Positions 1-7,966 of a DNA stretch of 64,000 bases are shown piece by piece. Numbering within the stretch: position 1 is the first letter of the stretch; every line of letters starts with the position of its first letter. The stretch comes from JAEUKA01 sp035328405. GTDB taxonomy: Bacteria > Myxococcota_A > Polyangia > Palsa-1104 > JAEUJZ01. Position numbers and translations under genes: made by a program. The stretch is from contig DAOLIT010000010.1 of the NCBI GenBank assembly GCA_035328405.1, positions 30,720-94,719 of the forward strand. Direction: 5' to 3'. The notes beneath the pieces were generated by a model. That model saw only the letters and a program-made list of their open reading frames with translations, was not told the origin of the DNA and did not search any database.

Positions 1-133
1 CGTGTTTGTCGTTTTGGTTTTGGTCTGGGTGGTAGCGCAAAGCCAACGCTCGGTAGGCCCGCTTGATTTCCGTCGCATCTGCATCTTTGGGCAGACCGAG
101 CACTTCGTAAAAGTCGCGCCGTGTTTCAGCCAA
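1..133 (-). CDS. dnaJ: DnaJ-type J-domain protein, N-terminal fragment cut by window edge
   Basis: Co-chaperone that stimulates the DnaK ATPase. Only the first 44 codons are in the window. Reading the minus strand from a TTG start at 133 gives a protein beginning LAETRRDFYEVLGLPKDA, followed by the J-domain helices and the invariant HPD motif (YHPDQNQ) near residues 36-42. The TTG start is chosen because GAGG lies just upstream and the reading frame begins exactly at the J domain; the grpE stop codon overlaps this ribosome-binding site, indicating a grpE-dnaJ operon. Whether the rest is full DnaJ (zinc fingers) or a shorter J-protein cannot be seen, but the grpE neighbour favours DnaJ. Confidence 0.85.
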   Translation of the reverse strand, partial: MAETRRDFYEVLGLPKDADATEIKRAYRALALRYHPDQNQNDKH

Positions 134-141
134 GAAATGCC

Positions 142-756
142 TCAATTTGCCTGGGTAGGCACCTCGGGTTTTTGGGGATCGTCTGCCGTTTCCGTTTTGC
201 GCGTCACTAGCACGAGCGCCGGTCGCAGAAGCCGGTTTCCGATCATGTATCCGCGCTGAAAAACGATCCCGACATGCCCTGGCGGCAGCGACGGGTGTTC
301 GATCTGACCGATGGCTTCGTGAAAGTTCGGGTCGAACGGCTTTCCCTCGGCGTCAAACGGTTTGATTTGCGACTTTTCGAGCGCCGAAAAAAAACTGCGC
401 TGGACCATTTGCACACCTTCCAAAATCGAAGCCGACGTCGTCGAAGGATTTTTGCTCGCAGACAGCGCCCGATCGAAATTGTCCATCGCTGGCAAAAGCT
501 CGCGCACCAGATTTTCAAGACCTCGCGCCGCCGCATCTTCCTGTTCCTTCCGAGCACGACGCTTGTGGTTTTCAAATTCGGCGGCCAGCCGGAGAAGGCG
601 GTCGTTCAAGTCTCGTTTCTCGTCGGACAACTTTTCAAGCTGAGCTTTCAGATCGACCTCAGACGATCCAGCCTCGGCGGTCGTTTCAGACGGGCTTTGT
701 TCTTCTCTAGATCGCCCAGTCGAGGCGTTGTGCGTTGTGGTTTCTTCTCGGGACAT
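142..756 (-). CDS. grpE: GrpE nucleotide exchange factor
   Basis: Cytoplasmic nucleotide exchange factor for DnaK in the heat-shock chaperone cycle. About 204 residues. A charged, low-complexity N-terminus is followed by a long coiled coil (roughly residues 35-95) and the conserved GrpE core including LLPAMDNFDRAL and, near the C-terminus, the signature FDPNFHEAIGQ and VFQRGYMIGNRLLRPALV. The start at 756 (MSREE) is preferred over an upstream in-frame ATG at 810 because AAGGAGAAAGAGAAT precedes it. The gene sits directly upstream of dnaJ with 8 bp between its stop and the dnaJ start codon. dnaK is not in the window. Confidence 0.97.
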   Translation of the reverse strand: MSREETTTHNASTGRSREEQSPSETTAEAGSSEVDLKAQLEKLSDEKRDLNDRLLRLAAEFENHKRRARKEQEDAAARGLENLVRELLPAMDNFDRALSASKNPSTTSASILEGVQMVQRSFFSALEKSQIKPFDAEGKPFDPNFHEAIGQIEHPSLPPGHVGIVFQRGYMIGNRLLRPALVLVTRKTETADDPQKPEVPTQAN

Positions 757-890
757 ATTCTCTTTCTCCTTGGCTTTTGTTTGGCTTGAGGCGGCCCAAA
801 GCCGTGTCATCGGTTCACAAGCGGGTTTGCCAGGTCAGTCATTGGGCGCGATGACACCGGACACGGAACTCTGGACACGGAACTCTGGAC

Positions 891-946
891 ACCGAACACC
901 GAACACCGAACACCGAACACCGAACACCGAACACCGAACACCGAAC
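891..946. repeat. 7-bp tandem repeat (ACCGAAC x8) in divergent grpE/Nit intergenic region
   Basis: Eight perfect head-to-tail copies of ACCGAAC, immediately preceded by two copies of a related GGACACGGAACTCT unit (about 862-889). It occupies the middle of the 276-bp gap between grpE (minus) and the Nit amidase (plus), so it could alter promoter spacing for either gene. No heat-shock (CIRCE) inverted repeat was seen here. Confidence 0.9.
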
Positions 947-1032
947 AGAAGTTGAGCAGCAAAGTCCACAAGCGCAATATCCCGGCATCGACAAAGAACG
1001 ACGGTTTCTCGGCAAGCAGTATACTGCGGGCC

Positions 1033-1893
1033 ATGTCGGTCCTAAAAGCCGCTGTGGTGCAGCTTCTATCGACAGCCGATGTCGCGCAAAACCTGCTCCG
1101 CGTCGAAGCCCTGTGTCGGCACGCTCGAACTCGAGGCGCCGAGCTTGTCGTGCTGCCCGAAAATTTCGCGCTGCTCTCATCGAATGAAAACGACAAGTTT
1201 GCCCACGCTGTTGTCGTCGAGACAACGGACGACCGCCGGTTTGTCGGACACGGGGCGATTGTGTCGCACATGCAGCAGCTTGCTCAACAACTCGGGGTCT
1301 ATTTGGTCCTGGGCGGTTTGCCCGAAAAAAGCAGCTCGCCGGGCCGTGTGTTCAACACCAGTTTGTGCCTGCGCCCCGACGGAGAAATCGCCGCCGTATA
1401 TCGAAAAATCCACCTGTTTGACGTCGAGTTTGCGCAAGCCCAAACCGCGTTGCGTGAATCCACCACCGTCGAGCCAGGCGACCCGAAACAAGCCGTCGTC
1501 TGCAATACACCGTGGGGTGGTTTGGGACTCTCGGTTTGTTACGATGTGCGTTTTCCTGAACTCTATCGACGGCTCGTCGCCAAATCCGCCCTCATGTTGT
1601 CCATTCCTGCCGCTTTCACGCTGCACACTGGGAAAGATCACTGGCATGTGCTCTTGCGGGCGAGAGCCATCGAAAATCAGTGTTTTGTGCTGGCCGCAGC
1701 CCAACAAGGCCGACACAGCCCGACGCGACTTACCTACGGACATAGTTTGATTGCTGATCCGTGGGGTACGGTGCTGTGCGAATGCCCCGACGGAGAAGGC
1801 GTGGCGATCGCCGAACTCAATTTCGATTCTCTCTTCCAAATTCGAGCCGAGCTGCCCGCGCTGGCCCACCGACGAATTCCATTGGAGCAATAG
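1033..1893 (+). CDS. Nit-family carbon-nitrogen hydrolase (deaminated-glutathione-amidase-like)
   Basis: Predicted cytoplasmic amidase of the nitrilase superfamily, 286 residues, the usual length for the Nit branch. The catalytic triad is visible: Glu in VVLPENFALL (about residue 42), Lys in VYRKIHLFD (about 124), and Cys in LSVCYDVRFPELYR (about 165). The later segment RARAIENQCFVLAAAQ and the histidines following it are characteristic of Nit1/NadE-like amidases that hydrolyse deaminated glutathione (metabolite repair). Start at 1033 gives the expected MSVLKAAVVQL N-terminus; the ribosome-binding site is weak. The next gene starts one base after this stop, so the two are probably co-transcribed. 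Substrate is inferred from family resemblance only. Confidence 0.85.
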   Translation: MSVLKAAVVQLLSTADVAQNLLRVEALCRHARTRGAELVVLPENFALLSSNENDKFAHAVVVETTDDRRFVGHGAIVSHMQQLAQQLGVYLVLGGLPEKSSSPGRVFNTSLCLRPDGEIAAVYRKIHLFDVEFAQAQTALRESTTVEPGDPKQAVVCNTPWGGLGLSVCYDVRFPELYRRLVAKSALMLSIPAAFTLHTGKDHWHVLLRARAIENQCFVLAAAQQGRHSPTRLTYGHSLIADPWGTVLCECPDGEGVAIAELNFDSLFQIRAELPALAHRRIPLEQ

Positions 1894-1894
1894 C

Positions 1895-2734
1895 GTGCTG
1901 GCCTTTTTGTTTGGGTGTGCAATGTGCGTCCTTGTGCCCACCGTCGAAGTCGGTACCGATGTCGCGAAAGAGGTCGTCGCAGAAACGCCGAGCGGCCTTT
2001 TGGAATCAGGCATGCGAGGGGAAATCCGTCGCTTTTATTCCGCCGGCATTCGGGAAATCCGCCAGGGTCACATTCGAGACGCACTGTCGGAACTTCGGCA
2101 AGCGCGCGTGCTTGCGTATCGCGAGTATTTGCGCGGGCCAACTTTGGGTCCGTGGCCTCGTCGGCATTTCGTCCGCATTTCGTATGTCGAAGGCCAGGTG
2201 CATCAGCTTCAGCTCATCAACGACCACTTGAGTTTGCGGTCCGATCGAGGCAGCGATTACGCCACGTCGGTTCAGCTTCGGGCGCTGATTTTGCACAACA
2301 TTTTTTTGGCCGTGCGCAGTTTCACCGGCAAAGCCGAAACGAACCTAGCCAAAGGTGTGTTTGAGGCCTACAGCGAAGCGATTTTGCTCCAAGGCCGTTT
2401 GAGTCGTGACGTGTCCCTCGGCTATTCCGCGATGTTGGCCGAAGAAGGTCAATACGAAAATGCTCGACGAGAATTTGGAAAAATCTCGCCTGCCGACCTC
2501 GCCGCCGAGGGTGCCGATGTGGCGGTGATCTATACCCATCTGGCGATGGGCGAAACCAGCCTCGCCGTGAGACGGTTTTTGGAAACCACCCGTCGCGACA
2601 ACTGGCAGCGAGCGGCCAAAGACGAGACTTCACTGCGAACGTCGATGTACCGCATGAATGACTTTGATCGACTCAGGTCGCACCCTCGCTTCGTCGAGAT
2701 GGTCACGATGCCCGAGGAAGAAGCCGACCGATAG
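1895..2734 (+). CDS. Exported helical (TPR-like) protein of unknown function
   Basis: About 279 residues from a GTG start at 1895, one base after the preceding stop, with TTGGAG 9 nt upstream. The N-terminus (VLAFLFGCAMCVLVPTVEV) looks like a signal sequence. The remainder is alpha-helical with TPR-like spacing: repeated helices around AGIREIRQGHIRDALSELRQA, then LAEEGQYENARREFGKISP, and a C-terminal LRSHPRFVEMV element common at the end of TPR proteins. Not assignable to a named family. Its tight linkage with the Nit amidase suggests one transcript but not necessarily a shared function. Confidence 0.65.
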   Translation: MLAFLFGCAMCVLVPTVEVGTDVAKEVVAETPSGLLESGMRGEIRRFYSAGIREIRQGHIRDALSELRQARVLAYREYLRGPTLGPWPRRHFVRISYVEGQVHQLQLINDHLSLRSDRGSDYATSVQLRALILHNIFLAVRSFTGKAETNLAKGVFEAYSEAILLQGRLSRDVSLGYSAMLAEEGQYENARREFGKISPADLAAEGADVAVIYTHLAMGETSLAVRRFLETTRRDNWQRAAKDETSLRTSMYRMNDFDRLRSHPRFVEMVTMPEEEADR

Positions 2735-2765
2735 ACATTGGGAAGTTGCGCAATTCTCGACGGGT

Positions 2766-3341
2766 CTACAAAAAACGAATACACCGAGGCGCTGCTTCGC
2801 TCGTCAGCACGCCACAGGACGCGCACCGTTTTTCGCTTTCGCTTGCATCACAGTGAGCGCACCGTTCCAGCGTCGAAAGCGCCTGCGCAAGTTCCGTTCC
2901 CAAGTTGCTGATCAGCGCAAGTTTCCGTCGAATCTCGACCAAATGCCGTTCGAGCAAGGCGTGTAACACCAACGCAGATTCCCTGCACGGCTTTTCCGAC
3001 CGAGCCAGCAGAAGTTTGCGAATGTCCTCGATGGAAAAACCGCAACCGCGCAGGTCGATGATGAGTTTCAATTTTTCGAGTTCACCGACGGCAAACAAAC
3101 GATGTCCGCCCTCGGAACGGTGCGCAGGCGCGATCAAGTTTTCCGCTTCGTACAAGCGAACCGCGCGCGGCGTCGTGTGTGCCCCTTCGCACATCGCTTT
3201 GAGCGTCAGAAAAGACTTGCTTGGGTCTGCCCGTTCGGAAACGGCAGCCTGTTTTGCGTCTTTCGCGGGCGCTTTTTCCGGTGGATTCGACGACGACGAT
3301 GTGTTCTTCCCGGCCAAAACCGATGACTTCGCGCGGGACAT
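2766..3341 (-). CDS. MerR-family regulator with C-terminal Cys4 motif
   Basis: 191 residues. A disordered N-terminal tail (about 40 residues) precedes a MerR-type winged helix-turn-helix: TTPRAVRLYEAENLIAPAHR and GGHRLFAVGELEKLKLIIDLRGCGFSIEDI. A dimerisation coiled coil follows (about residues 115-165). The C-terminus contains CxxC-x10-CxxC (CAHC ... CASC), which could form a zinc or redox-sensing knuckle not typical of minimal MerR proteins. Its start lies 8 bp after the stop of the M15 peptidase, so the two form an operon. The effector is unknown. Confidence 0.85.
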   Translation of the reverse strand: MSRAKSSVLAGKNTSSSSNPPEKAPAKDAKQAAVSERADPSKSFLTLKAMCEGAHTTPRAVRLYEAENLIAPAHRSEGGHRLFAVGELEKLKLIIDLRGCGFSIEDIRKLLLARSEKPCRESALVLHALLERHLVEIRRKLALISNLGTELAQALSTLERCAHCDASESEKRCASCGVLTSEAAPRCIRFL

Positions 3342-3349
3342 GGTTTGGT

Positions 3350-3940
3350 TTAGCTGGTTTTTGGGGAAAGGGGGTCGGGTTGAAACAGGGGTTCCGCGTG
3401 GCCGCGAAATTCAAAGTGCCAATTCTCGCTCGGGACGGTTCGCAAAAAACCGTATTTGTATGCATGGCGAAACAACCACCGCCGCACCCGAAGCGACCGC
3501 GTATCGAAATCCATCGCATAACCGCTTTGGTGGCTGGAAAACCCAGGCCGCGCTGCCAATGGACCACGGCCCCGCCGATACAGGTCAAAGACCTCCTGCT
3601 GCCGTTCCTGCGTGCGAAAACCGCTGTTCACGGACAGCGAAAGACCATAGCGGGCCGCCGCATTCCTCATGCGGAAAAAAGCCACTGCCGTGTGGACTTC
3701 TGCGCACACCGGAAGTCCCGAAGAACCCGGCACATCCACGACCAAAAGCGGCACTGGCACTGTGTTTGCGTATCCCACCGCAGTTTCGGCCTGCAAACCT
3801 CGCTGCACCTTGAGCGCCGCTCCCACCACCGAAGCAGACAGCCAGGAACGCTTCTCTCCGGCCTCGGACACCGTCTTCAGCGGCACCTGAGCAAGGACCG
3901 CCGCAATGAGTAGAGAGCTACCGAACATTGACTTCATCAT
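3350..3940 (-). CDS. M15 (VanY-like) D-alanyl-D-alanine carboxypeptidase, exported
   Basis: Predicted periplasmic zinc peptidase that trims peptidoglycan stem peptides. Zinc ligands of the M15B family are visible: SSHQSGYAMDFD (H-x6-D arrangement) and ENWHFEF near the C-terminus, with SVNSGFRTQERQQ upstream. Start at 3940 (MMKSMFGSSLLIAAVLAQV) gives a signal peptide; an ORF extension to 4003 would bury it, so the shorter start is preferred although no strong ribosome-binding site is seen. About 196 residues. It is the first gene of a two-gene unit with the MerR regulator, so the regulator may respond to envelope state. Confidence 0.85.
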   Translation of the reverse strand: MMKSMFGSSLLIAAVLAQVPLKTVSEAGEKRSWLSASVVGAALKVQRGLQAETAVGYANTVPVPLLVVDVPGSSGLPVCAEVHTAVAFFRMRNAAARYGLSLSVNSGFRTQERQQEVFDLYRRGRGPLAARPGFSSHQSGYAMDFDTRSLRVRRWLFRHAYKYGFLRTVPSENWHFEFRGHAEPLFQPDPLSPKTS

Positions 3941-4048
3941 AAGACGCGATTTTGCAGAAAAGAAACCGCAAAAACGCGAAACCCCGCAGGTTTTGACCGG
4001 CAAAAAAGGGCGAAAGTCGCTGCATCGAAGGCGGGCGCGGACGCTCGA

Positions 4049-4459
4049 CTACTTGGTCGTCGGCATCCCGGCGGCTTTCCAGCCTGAAATGCCATCGGCC
4101 ATGTGGCGCACGTTTTTGTACCCCGCCTCTTGCAGAATTTCGAGCGCGTGGTGGCTGCGACCTCCTGCCGCGCAATACAGCAGCACGGGCCGATTCGGGT
4201 CGATTTCGTTCATCCGCGCTTTGATATCACCGACGGGAATGTGTTTTGCGCCCGCGATGTAGCCGCGATTCCATTCAAACCCCGTCCTGACATCAACGAG
4301 CTGCACTTGCGGATCGTTTTTCAGGATCTCAGCCACTTGGCTGACCGACAGATTCACCGGGTCCTGGGCCACCGAAGCGTGCGCCGCCCCTCCCGAACTG
4401 ACTTTTTGGCACCCCAGCAGCGACACACCCGCCAGCAGCGCGGAATACAGACGGTTCAT
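4049..4459 (-). CDS. Rhodanese-domain lipoprotein
   Basis: 136 residues. The N-terminus is a lipoprotein signal (LLAGVSLLGCQ, lipobox cysteine near residue 17). A single rhodanese domain follows: VQLVDVRTGFEWNRGYIAGA, and the active-site loop LYCAAGGRSHHAL whose Cys is the sulfur-accepting residue. The loop AAGGRS is the short form of single-domain rhodaneses. Start at 4459 is chosen because AAGGAG lies 5 nt upstream; an in-frame GTG at 4465 would overlap that site. Likely anchored to the periplasmic face of a membrane, acting in sulfur transfer or thiosulfate handling; no specific pathway is indicated by neighbours. Confidence 0.85.
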   Translation of the reverse strand: MNRLYSALLAGVSLLGCQKVSSGGAAHASVAQDPVNLSVSQVAEILKNDPQVQLVDVRTGFEWNRGYIAGAKHIPVGDIKARMNEIDPNRPVLLYCAAGGRSHHALEILQEAGYKNVRHMADGISGWKAAGMPTTK

Positions 4460-4490
4460 GGACACTCCTTTTTCGAGAAACGATTGAGTT

Positions 4491-6053
4491 TTAGGCGAAC
4501 GTCCGCAACCGACGAATCAACCACCGCACTTCGGGAGCGGTCGGGTCCTGCATGCGGTCGCGCAATTCCAACTCATCCGATAGATGCGAGATCGCTTCGT
4601 TGTGTCGCAAACTTTGTGCTTGCGGCCTGGAAGAAAGCAGCGTGACCGCCAACAGGTGCAAGCTGTCCGCCTCTCCCCAGGCGTACCCACATTCCGGCGA
4701 CATCGACAGCGCCAGCGCGTTTCGCGCATCCTCTTCCGCCTGGGCCGTATTGCTGCGCCGAAGCGCCAAATGCCCACGCAAGTTCAGCAAATCGATCCGA
4801 CAGCACCCAAGCATGAGTTCCTCGGCCATCGCGAGCGCCGTCCCCAGCGTCGCCGCCGCTGCTTCGTATTTGTTCTGTTCGAGCAGAAGCCTCGTTTCCT
4901 CTCGACCTGCCGCGCACAGGATTTCTGCTGCACCCGACGAGCTCGCAAACTGCATCGCCTCGGCCCACTGTTGCGCAGCGGCTTGGTGCTCTCCATCGCG
5001 ACGCAGCGCGTCCGCCAAAAGCACCCGCGTTTCCGCCAAAGACAACAAGTCGCCCGCTTGCTCTGCCCGAACCAGCGTCTGTTCCAGCCACGTCCGCGCT
5101 TGCGTCACATCCTGCAAACGCAACGCCCGCGCCGCCCGCAGAATTTCGAGCCGAATCGGCCAAAAATCCTGTGTTTTTTCGGCCCGCCCCGCTTCGCGCC
5201 ACAACGACAGCGACTGCCGCAGATGCAAAAGACACATCGCCGTGTCGCCCAGAAGCAGCGCCAAGTGCGAAAGTTCCGCCGCCGCCGCGCCCTGCACCGA
5301 GACTTTTGGCGACAGCGTTTGCGCTTTTTGAGCAAGCCGCCTTGCGTGCCGCAACCGCCCCGACAGCCGTTGAATCCGGGCCTGCGCAAGCCACAGTTCC
5401 GGTTGTTCTTCCCAAGAAAAAGGCCACTGCCGCTGCGTCGTCAAAAGCGCCGCCTCAAGCTGTCCTGTCACACGCAACGCCTCTGTCTCAAAACGCAATA
5501 GTTGTGCGTATTTTTCCCGCGCCGCCTCGTCCTGTTGCAAAGCCCGCGCGGCCAAATCCGGGCACAGTTTCCGCAAAAGTTCCAAAAAAAGCTGCGTCCG
5601 GCCCAGACGACAGAACAGGTGCTCAAAACCGCCCAGGTCCTCCGTCAGGATGTCGTACGCACCCAGCGGATCTCCGCCTGCGAGTCGGCTGTGAAACGCG
5701 GCAACCAGCGTCTCGACTGCCCCAGCGTCAGGCGGAGGTTTTTGCTCACCCGAACGTGTGTGTCCCGAAACCACCTTCGCCTCGTCTTGCGGCACAACGT
5801 CCGCCAAACCCAGCCGCCGCGCTTCGGCACCCACCGACACGTCCGACAACAGCGCCCGACCGAACGCCGAAAGTTGCCGCGTCTCGATCAGATGCTCCAA
5901 AAGCAGGTCGATCCGTTCCTCGGGCGCAAGCTGTCCCGGTGCCACCTGCCAAAGATCGATCCCAAGACCTGCGCACACGACCCCAAGCTGCGCCTGCGAA
6001 CAAACGTGCGACAGGTGCTCTCCAAACCATGCCATCGACCCTTCGCGAGACAT
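4491..6053 (-). CDS. TPR-rich protein with small N-terminal helical domain, coupled to kinase
   Basis: About 520 residues from ATG at 6053, which overlaps the kinase stop codon as TGATG, the signature of translational coupling. An upstream extension exists in frame but lies inside the kinase gene and is low-complexity. The N-terminal ~65 residues (SQAQLGVVCAGLGIDLWQVA ... LLEHLIETRQLSAFGRALL) form a compact helical module resembling effector-associated/death-like adaptor domains; this is a weak resemblance. From about residue 200 to the end come TPR helix pairs rich in Ala, Leu and Arg. No catalytic motif is seen. Probably an adaptor or output partner of the histidine kinase. Confidence 0.75.
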   Translation of the reverse strand: MSREGSMAWFGEHLSHVCSQAQLGVVCAGLGIDLWQVAPGQLAPEERIDLLLEHLIETRQLSAFGRALLSDVSVGAEARRLGLADVVPQDEAKVVSGHTRSGEQKPPPDAGAVETLVAAFHSRLAGGDPLGAYDILTEDLGGFEHLFCRLGRTQLFLELLRKLCPDLAARALQQDEAAREKYAQLLRFETEALRVTGQLEAALLTTQRQWPFSWEEQPELWLAQARIQRLSGRLRHARRLAQKAQTLSPKVSVQGAAAAELSHLALLLGDTAMCLLHLRQSLSLWREAGRAEKTQDFWPIRLEILRAARALRLQDVTQARTWLEQTLVRAEQAGDLLSLAETRVLLADALRRDGEHQAAAQQWAEAMQFASSSGAAEILCAAGREETRLLLEQNKYEAAAATLGTALAMAEELMLGCCRIDLLNLRGHLALRRSNTAQAEEDARNALALSMSPECGYAWGEADSLHLLAVTLLSSRPQAQSLRHNEAISHLSDELELRDRMQDPTAPEVRWLIRRLRTFA

Positions 6054-7441
6054 CACGCCTCCCTTGCCCTGTTCGCTGTTGTCACCGCTGTCACCGCTGT
6101 CACCTCTGTCACCGCTGTCGCCACTTTGGCCTCTTTGGCCACCTTCGGCAGAGCCACCGTCACGCGCGTGCCCGCCGTCTTTTCGCCCTCGGGCCGCCGC
6201 GCATCGTCCGGCAACGGCGACGAAAGCAGCAGCCGACCGCCGTGTTGGCTCACGATGCTGCGGCAAATCCCGAGCCCCAGTCCCGTTCCTCGATCGCCTT
6301 TTGTCGAAAAAAACGGGTCGAAAATGCGCGGCATGATGTCCGGCGGAATGCCATTGCCGTAGTCGTCGATCTGCACGTACACCATCGGGCCAGACGGGCC
6401 GGCTTGGGCAGGTTCCCAGGGGTCCGAAAAAATGCGCAGGCTCAAACTCCCGCCCGGCTGCGTCGCATCCATCGCGTTGCGCAACAGGTTCAACATCACT
6501 TGCACCAACTTGTCCCGGTTCACATTCGCCTGCGCCTCGTCTTGCAGGTCTTTGTTCACCTGCCGCACGCGAAAATCCGGGTCAAACCGCAGGATCGACA
6601 GCGCCTCTTTGACCGACAGCACCACTGGTTCGGGCGACAGACTGAGCACGGGCTGCGGGTCTTTCGCCTCTGTCGCCGCCGGCAGCTGCAACACCCCATG
6701 CACGCGCGAAAAATCGCGGATTTCCCCCACCAAACCGCCCAGCCGCGCCCGCGCCGTCAAAATCGCCGACGTAAACAGCTTGACCTCTGGATCGTCCGGG
6801 TAGCGATCTCGCACAAGCTCCGCGTAACTTAGCACCGACAGTTGGTTGCCGATTTCATGCGCGATGCCCGACGCCACTCGTCCCACCGCAGCCATCCGTT
6901 CGCTGTCCAAAAGCCGCTCTTGCGCCGAATGGATTTGCCGCAGCGCTTGCTGAAGTGCCTGGTTGTTTTGCTGAAGCTCGCCCACCGTCCGCCGCAGCAT
7001 CCCCAGCAAATCGCCCCGTTCCAGCGCGTTCCGCACCGTCAGGAGCAAGCTGTCTTTGTCCCACGGCTTTTCGACGCATTGGAAAATCCCCGCCTCGTTG
7101 ATCGCCCGCAGCATCGTTTGTTTGTCTGCCTGCCGCGACAGCAACACCCGCACCGTTTCGGGAGACACCGCCTTCACTTTCGCCAAAAACGAAATCCCGT
7201 CCTGCTCTCGCAACTGTTCCTCGCACAGCACAAGTGGCGGCAACAGGGGTTCGTTTTGCAGCGCGAGCAACGCGACGCTCGGATTCCGAAACACCTTCAC
7301 CACGTAGTCCGGGTTCTCCGAAAACGCCTGACAAAGGTCGGCCACTTCGCCCGCAGGCTCGTCACTCACCAGGTAAATCAGGTGTGGATATCCGGCAGGG
7401 CTCGGACCGGCAGAGCTCGAATCGGAAACGGGGGGCGACAT
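6053..7441 (-). CDS. Hybrid histidine kinase with degenerate N-terminal receiver domain
   Basis: About 462 residues, no membrane segments, so cytoplasmic. Residues ~20-145 form a receiver-like domain ending in KPWDKDSLLLTVRNALE, but the usual phospho-acceptor Asp is replaced: the segment reads LVLCEEQLREQDG. A coiled coil leads to the H-box SGIAHEIGNQLSVLSYAE (phospho-His), then N-box LNLLRNAMDATQPGG, G1 DDYGNGIPP, and DPFFSTKGDRGTGLGLGI. The C-terminal tail is a Val/Ala/Thr-rich repeat encoded by TCACCGCTG-like iterations around 6078-6120. Start at 7441 is uncertain because no strong ribosome-binding site is visible. It is followed with overlap by the TPR gene. The cognate response regulator is not in the window. 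Confidence 0.88.
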   Translation of the reverse strand: MSPPVSDSSSAGPSPAGYPHLIYLVSDEPAGEVADLCQAFSENPDYVVKVFRNPSVALLALQNEPLLPPLVLCEEQLREQDGISFLAKVKAVSPETVRVLLSRQADKQTMLRAINEAGIFQCVEKPWDKDSLLLTVRNALERGDLLGMLRRTVGELQQNNQALQQALRQIHSAQERLLDSERMAAVGRVASGIAHEIGNQLSVLSYAELVRDRYPDDPEVKLFTSAILTARARLGGLVGEIRDFSRVHGVLQLPAATEAKDPQPVLSLSPEPVVLSVKEALSILRFDPDFRVRQVNKDLQDEAQANVNRDKLVQVMLNLLRNAMDATQPGGSLSLRIFSDPWEPAQAGPSGPMVYVQIDDYGNGIPPDIMPRIFDPFFSTKGDRGTGLGLGICRSIVSQHGGRLLLSSPLPDDARRPEGEKTAGTRVTVALPKVAKEAKVATAVTEVTAVTAVTTANRAREA

Positions 7442-7585
7442 GGGCGCGGAGCATATCCATTTTGTCTTCCACATGGAACGGCCACGCGAGCCTGCCACGC
7501 GGTCTTTTGCCCCCAACCACAACGGGCTTTTCCCGCGCACTGGCCCGACGTATTGTCTCGCCCGGAGGCCAACCCACACCACGCC

Positions 7586-7966
7586 ATGACCGATCGCATT
7601 CGCATCGAGGGACTTTCTGTGTTGGCTTGTGTGGGGGTCTATCCCGAAGAACGGCAGGCCCTAAGACCGCTTCTCATCGACCTGTCTTGCGAGCTCGACC
7701 TGTCTTTGCCCGCCCGCACCGAGCGCCTCGCCGACACCCTCGACTACGACCAGCTCGCCCGCTGCGCCCAAGAGTTGTCCGCCCGCCGGCACTATCCCCT
7801 CATCGAAACCTTGGCTCAACACCTCGCCGAGCAAATCGTCAAAGACCACGCCCCCCGCGTCTTGTCCGTCACCGTCCGCATCCAAAAACCCGCCGCCATC
7901 CCCAACGCCCAATCCGTCAGCGTAGAACTCACCCGCCGTCCTTTGGAATTTGCAGACGGGAACTAG
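7586..7966 (+). CDS. folB: Dihydroneopterin aldolase
   Basis: Folate biosynthesis: cleaves 7,8-dihydroneopterin to 6-hydroxymethyl-dihydropterin and glycolaldehyde. 126 residues, the normal size. Family motifs: IRIEGLSVLACVGVYPEER at the N-terminus (the V-G-V-Y-P-E-E active-site loop), LDYDQLA, and the catalytic LIETLAQHLAEQI followed by VSVTVRIQKP-type strand with IPNAQSVSVELTR. Start at 7586 gives MTDRIRIEGL. It stands alone on the plus strand between two minus-strand genes; its stop TAG shares the CTAG tetramer with the stop of the convergent gene. Confidence 0.93.
   Translation: MTDRIRIEGLSVLACVGVYPEERQALRPLLIDLSCELDLSLPARTERLADTLDYDQLARCAQELSARRHYPLIETLAQHLAEQIVKDHAPRVLSVTVRIQKPAAIPNAQSVSVELTRRPLEFADGN

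Noticed and set aside
5171..6832. Long plus-strand frame opposite TPR and kinase genes
   Set aside because: No recognisable motifs; antisense to two genes with clear family signatures.
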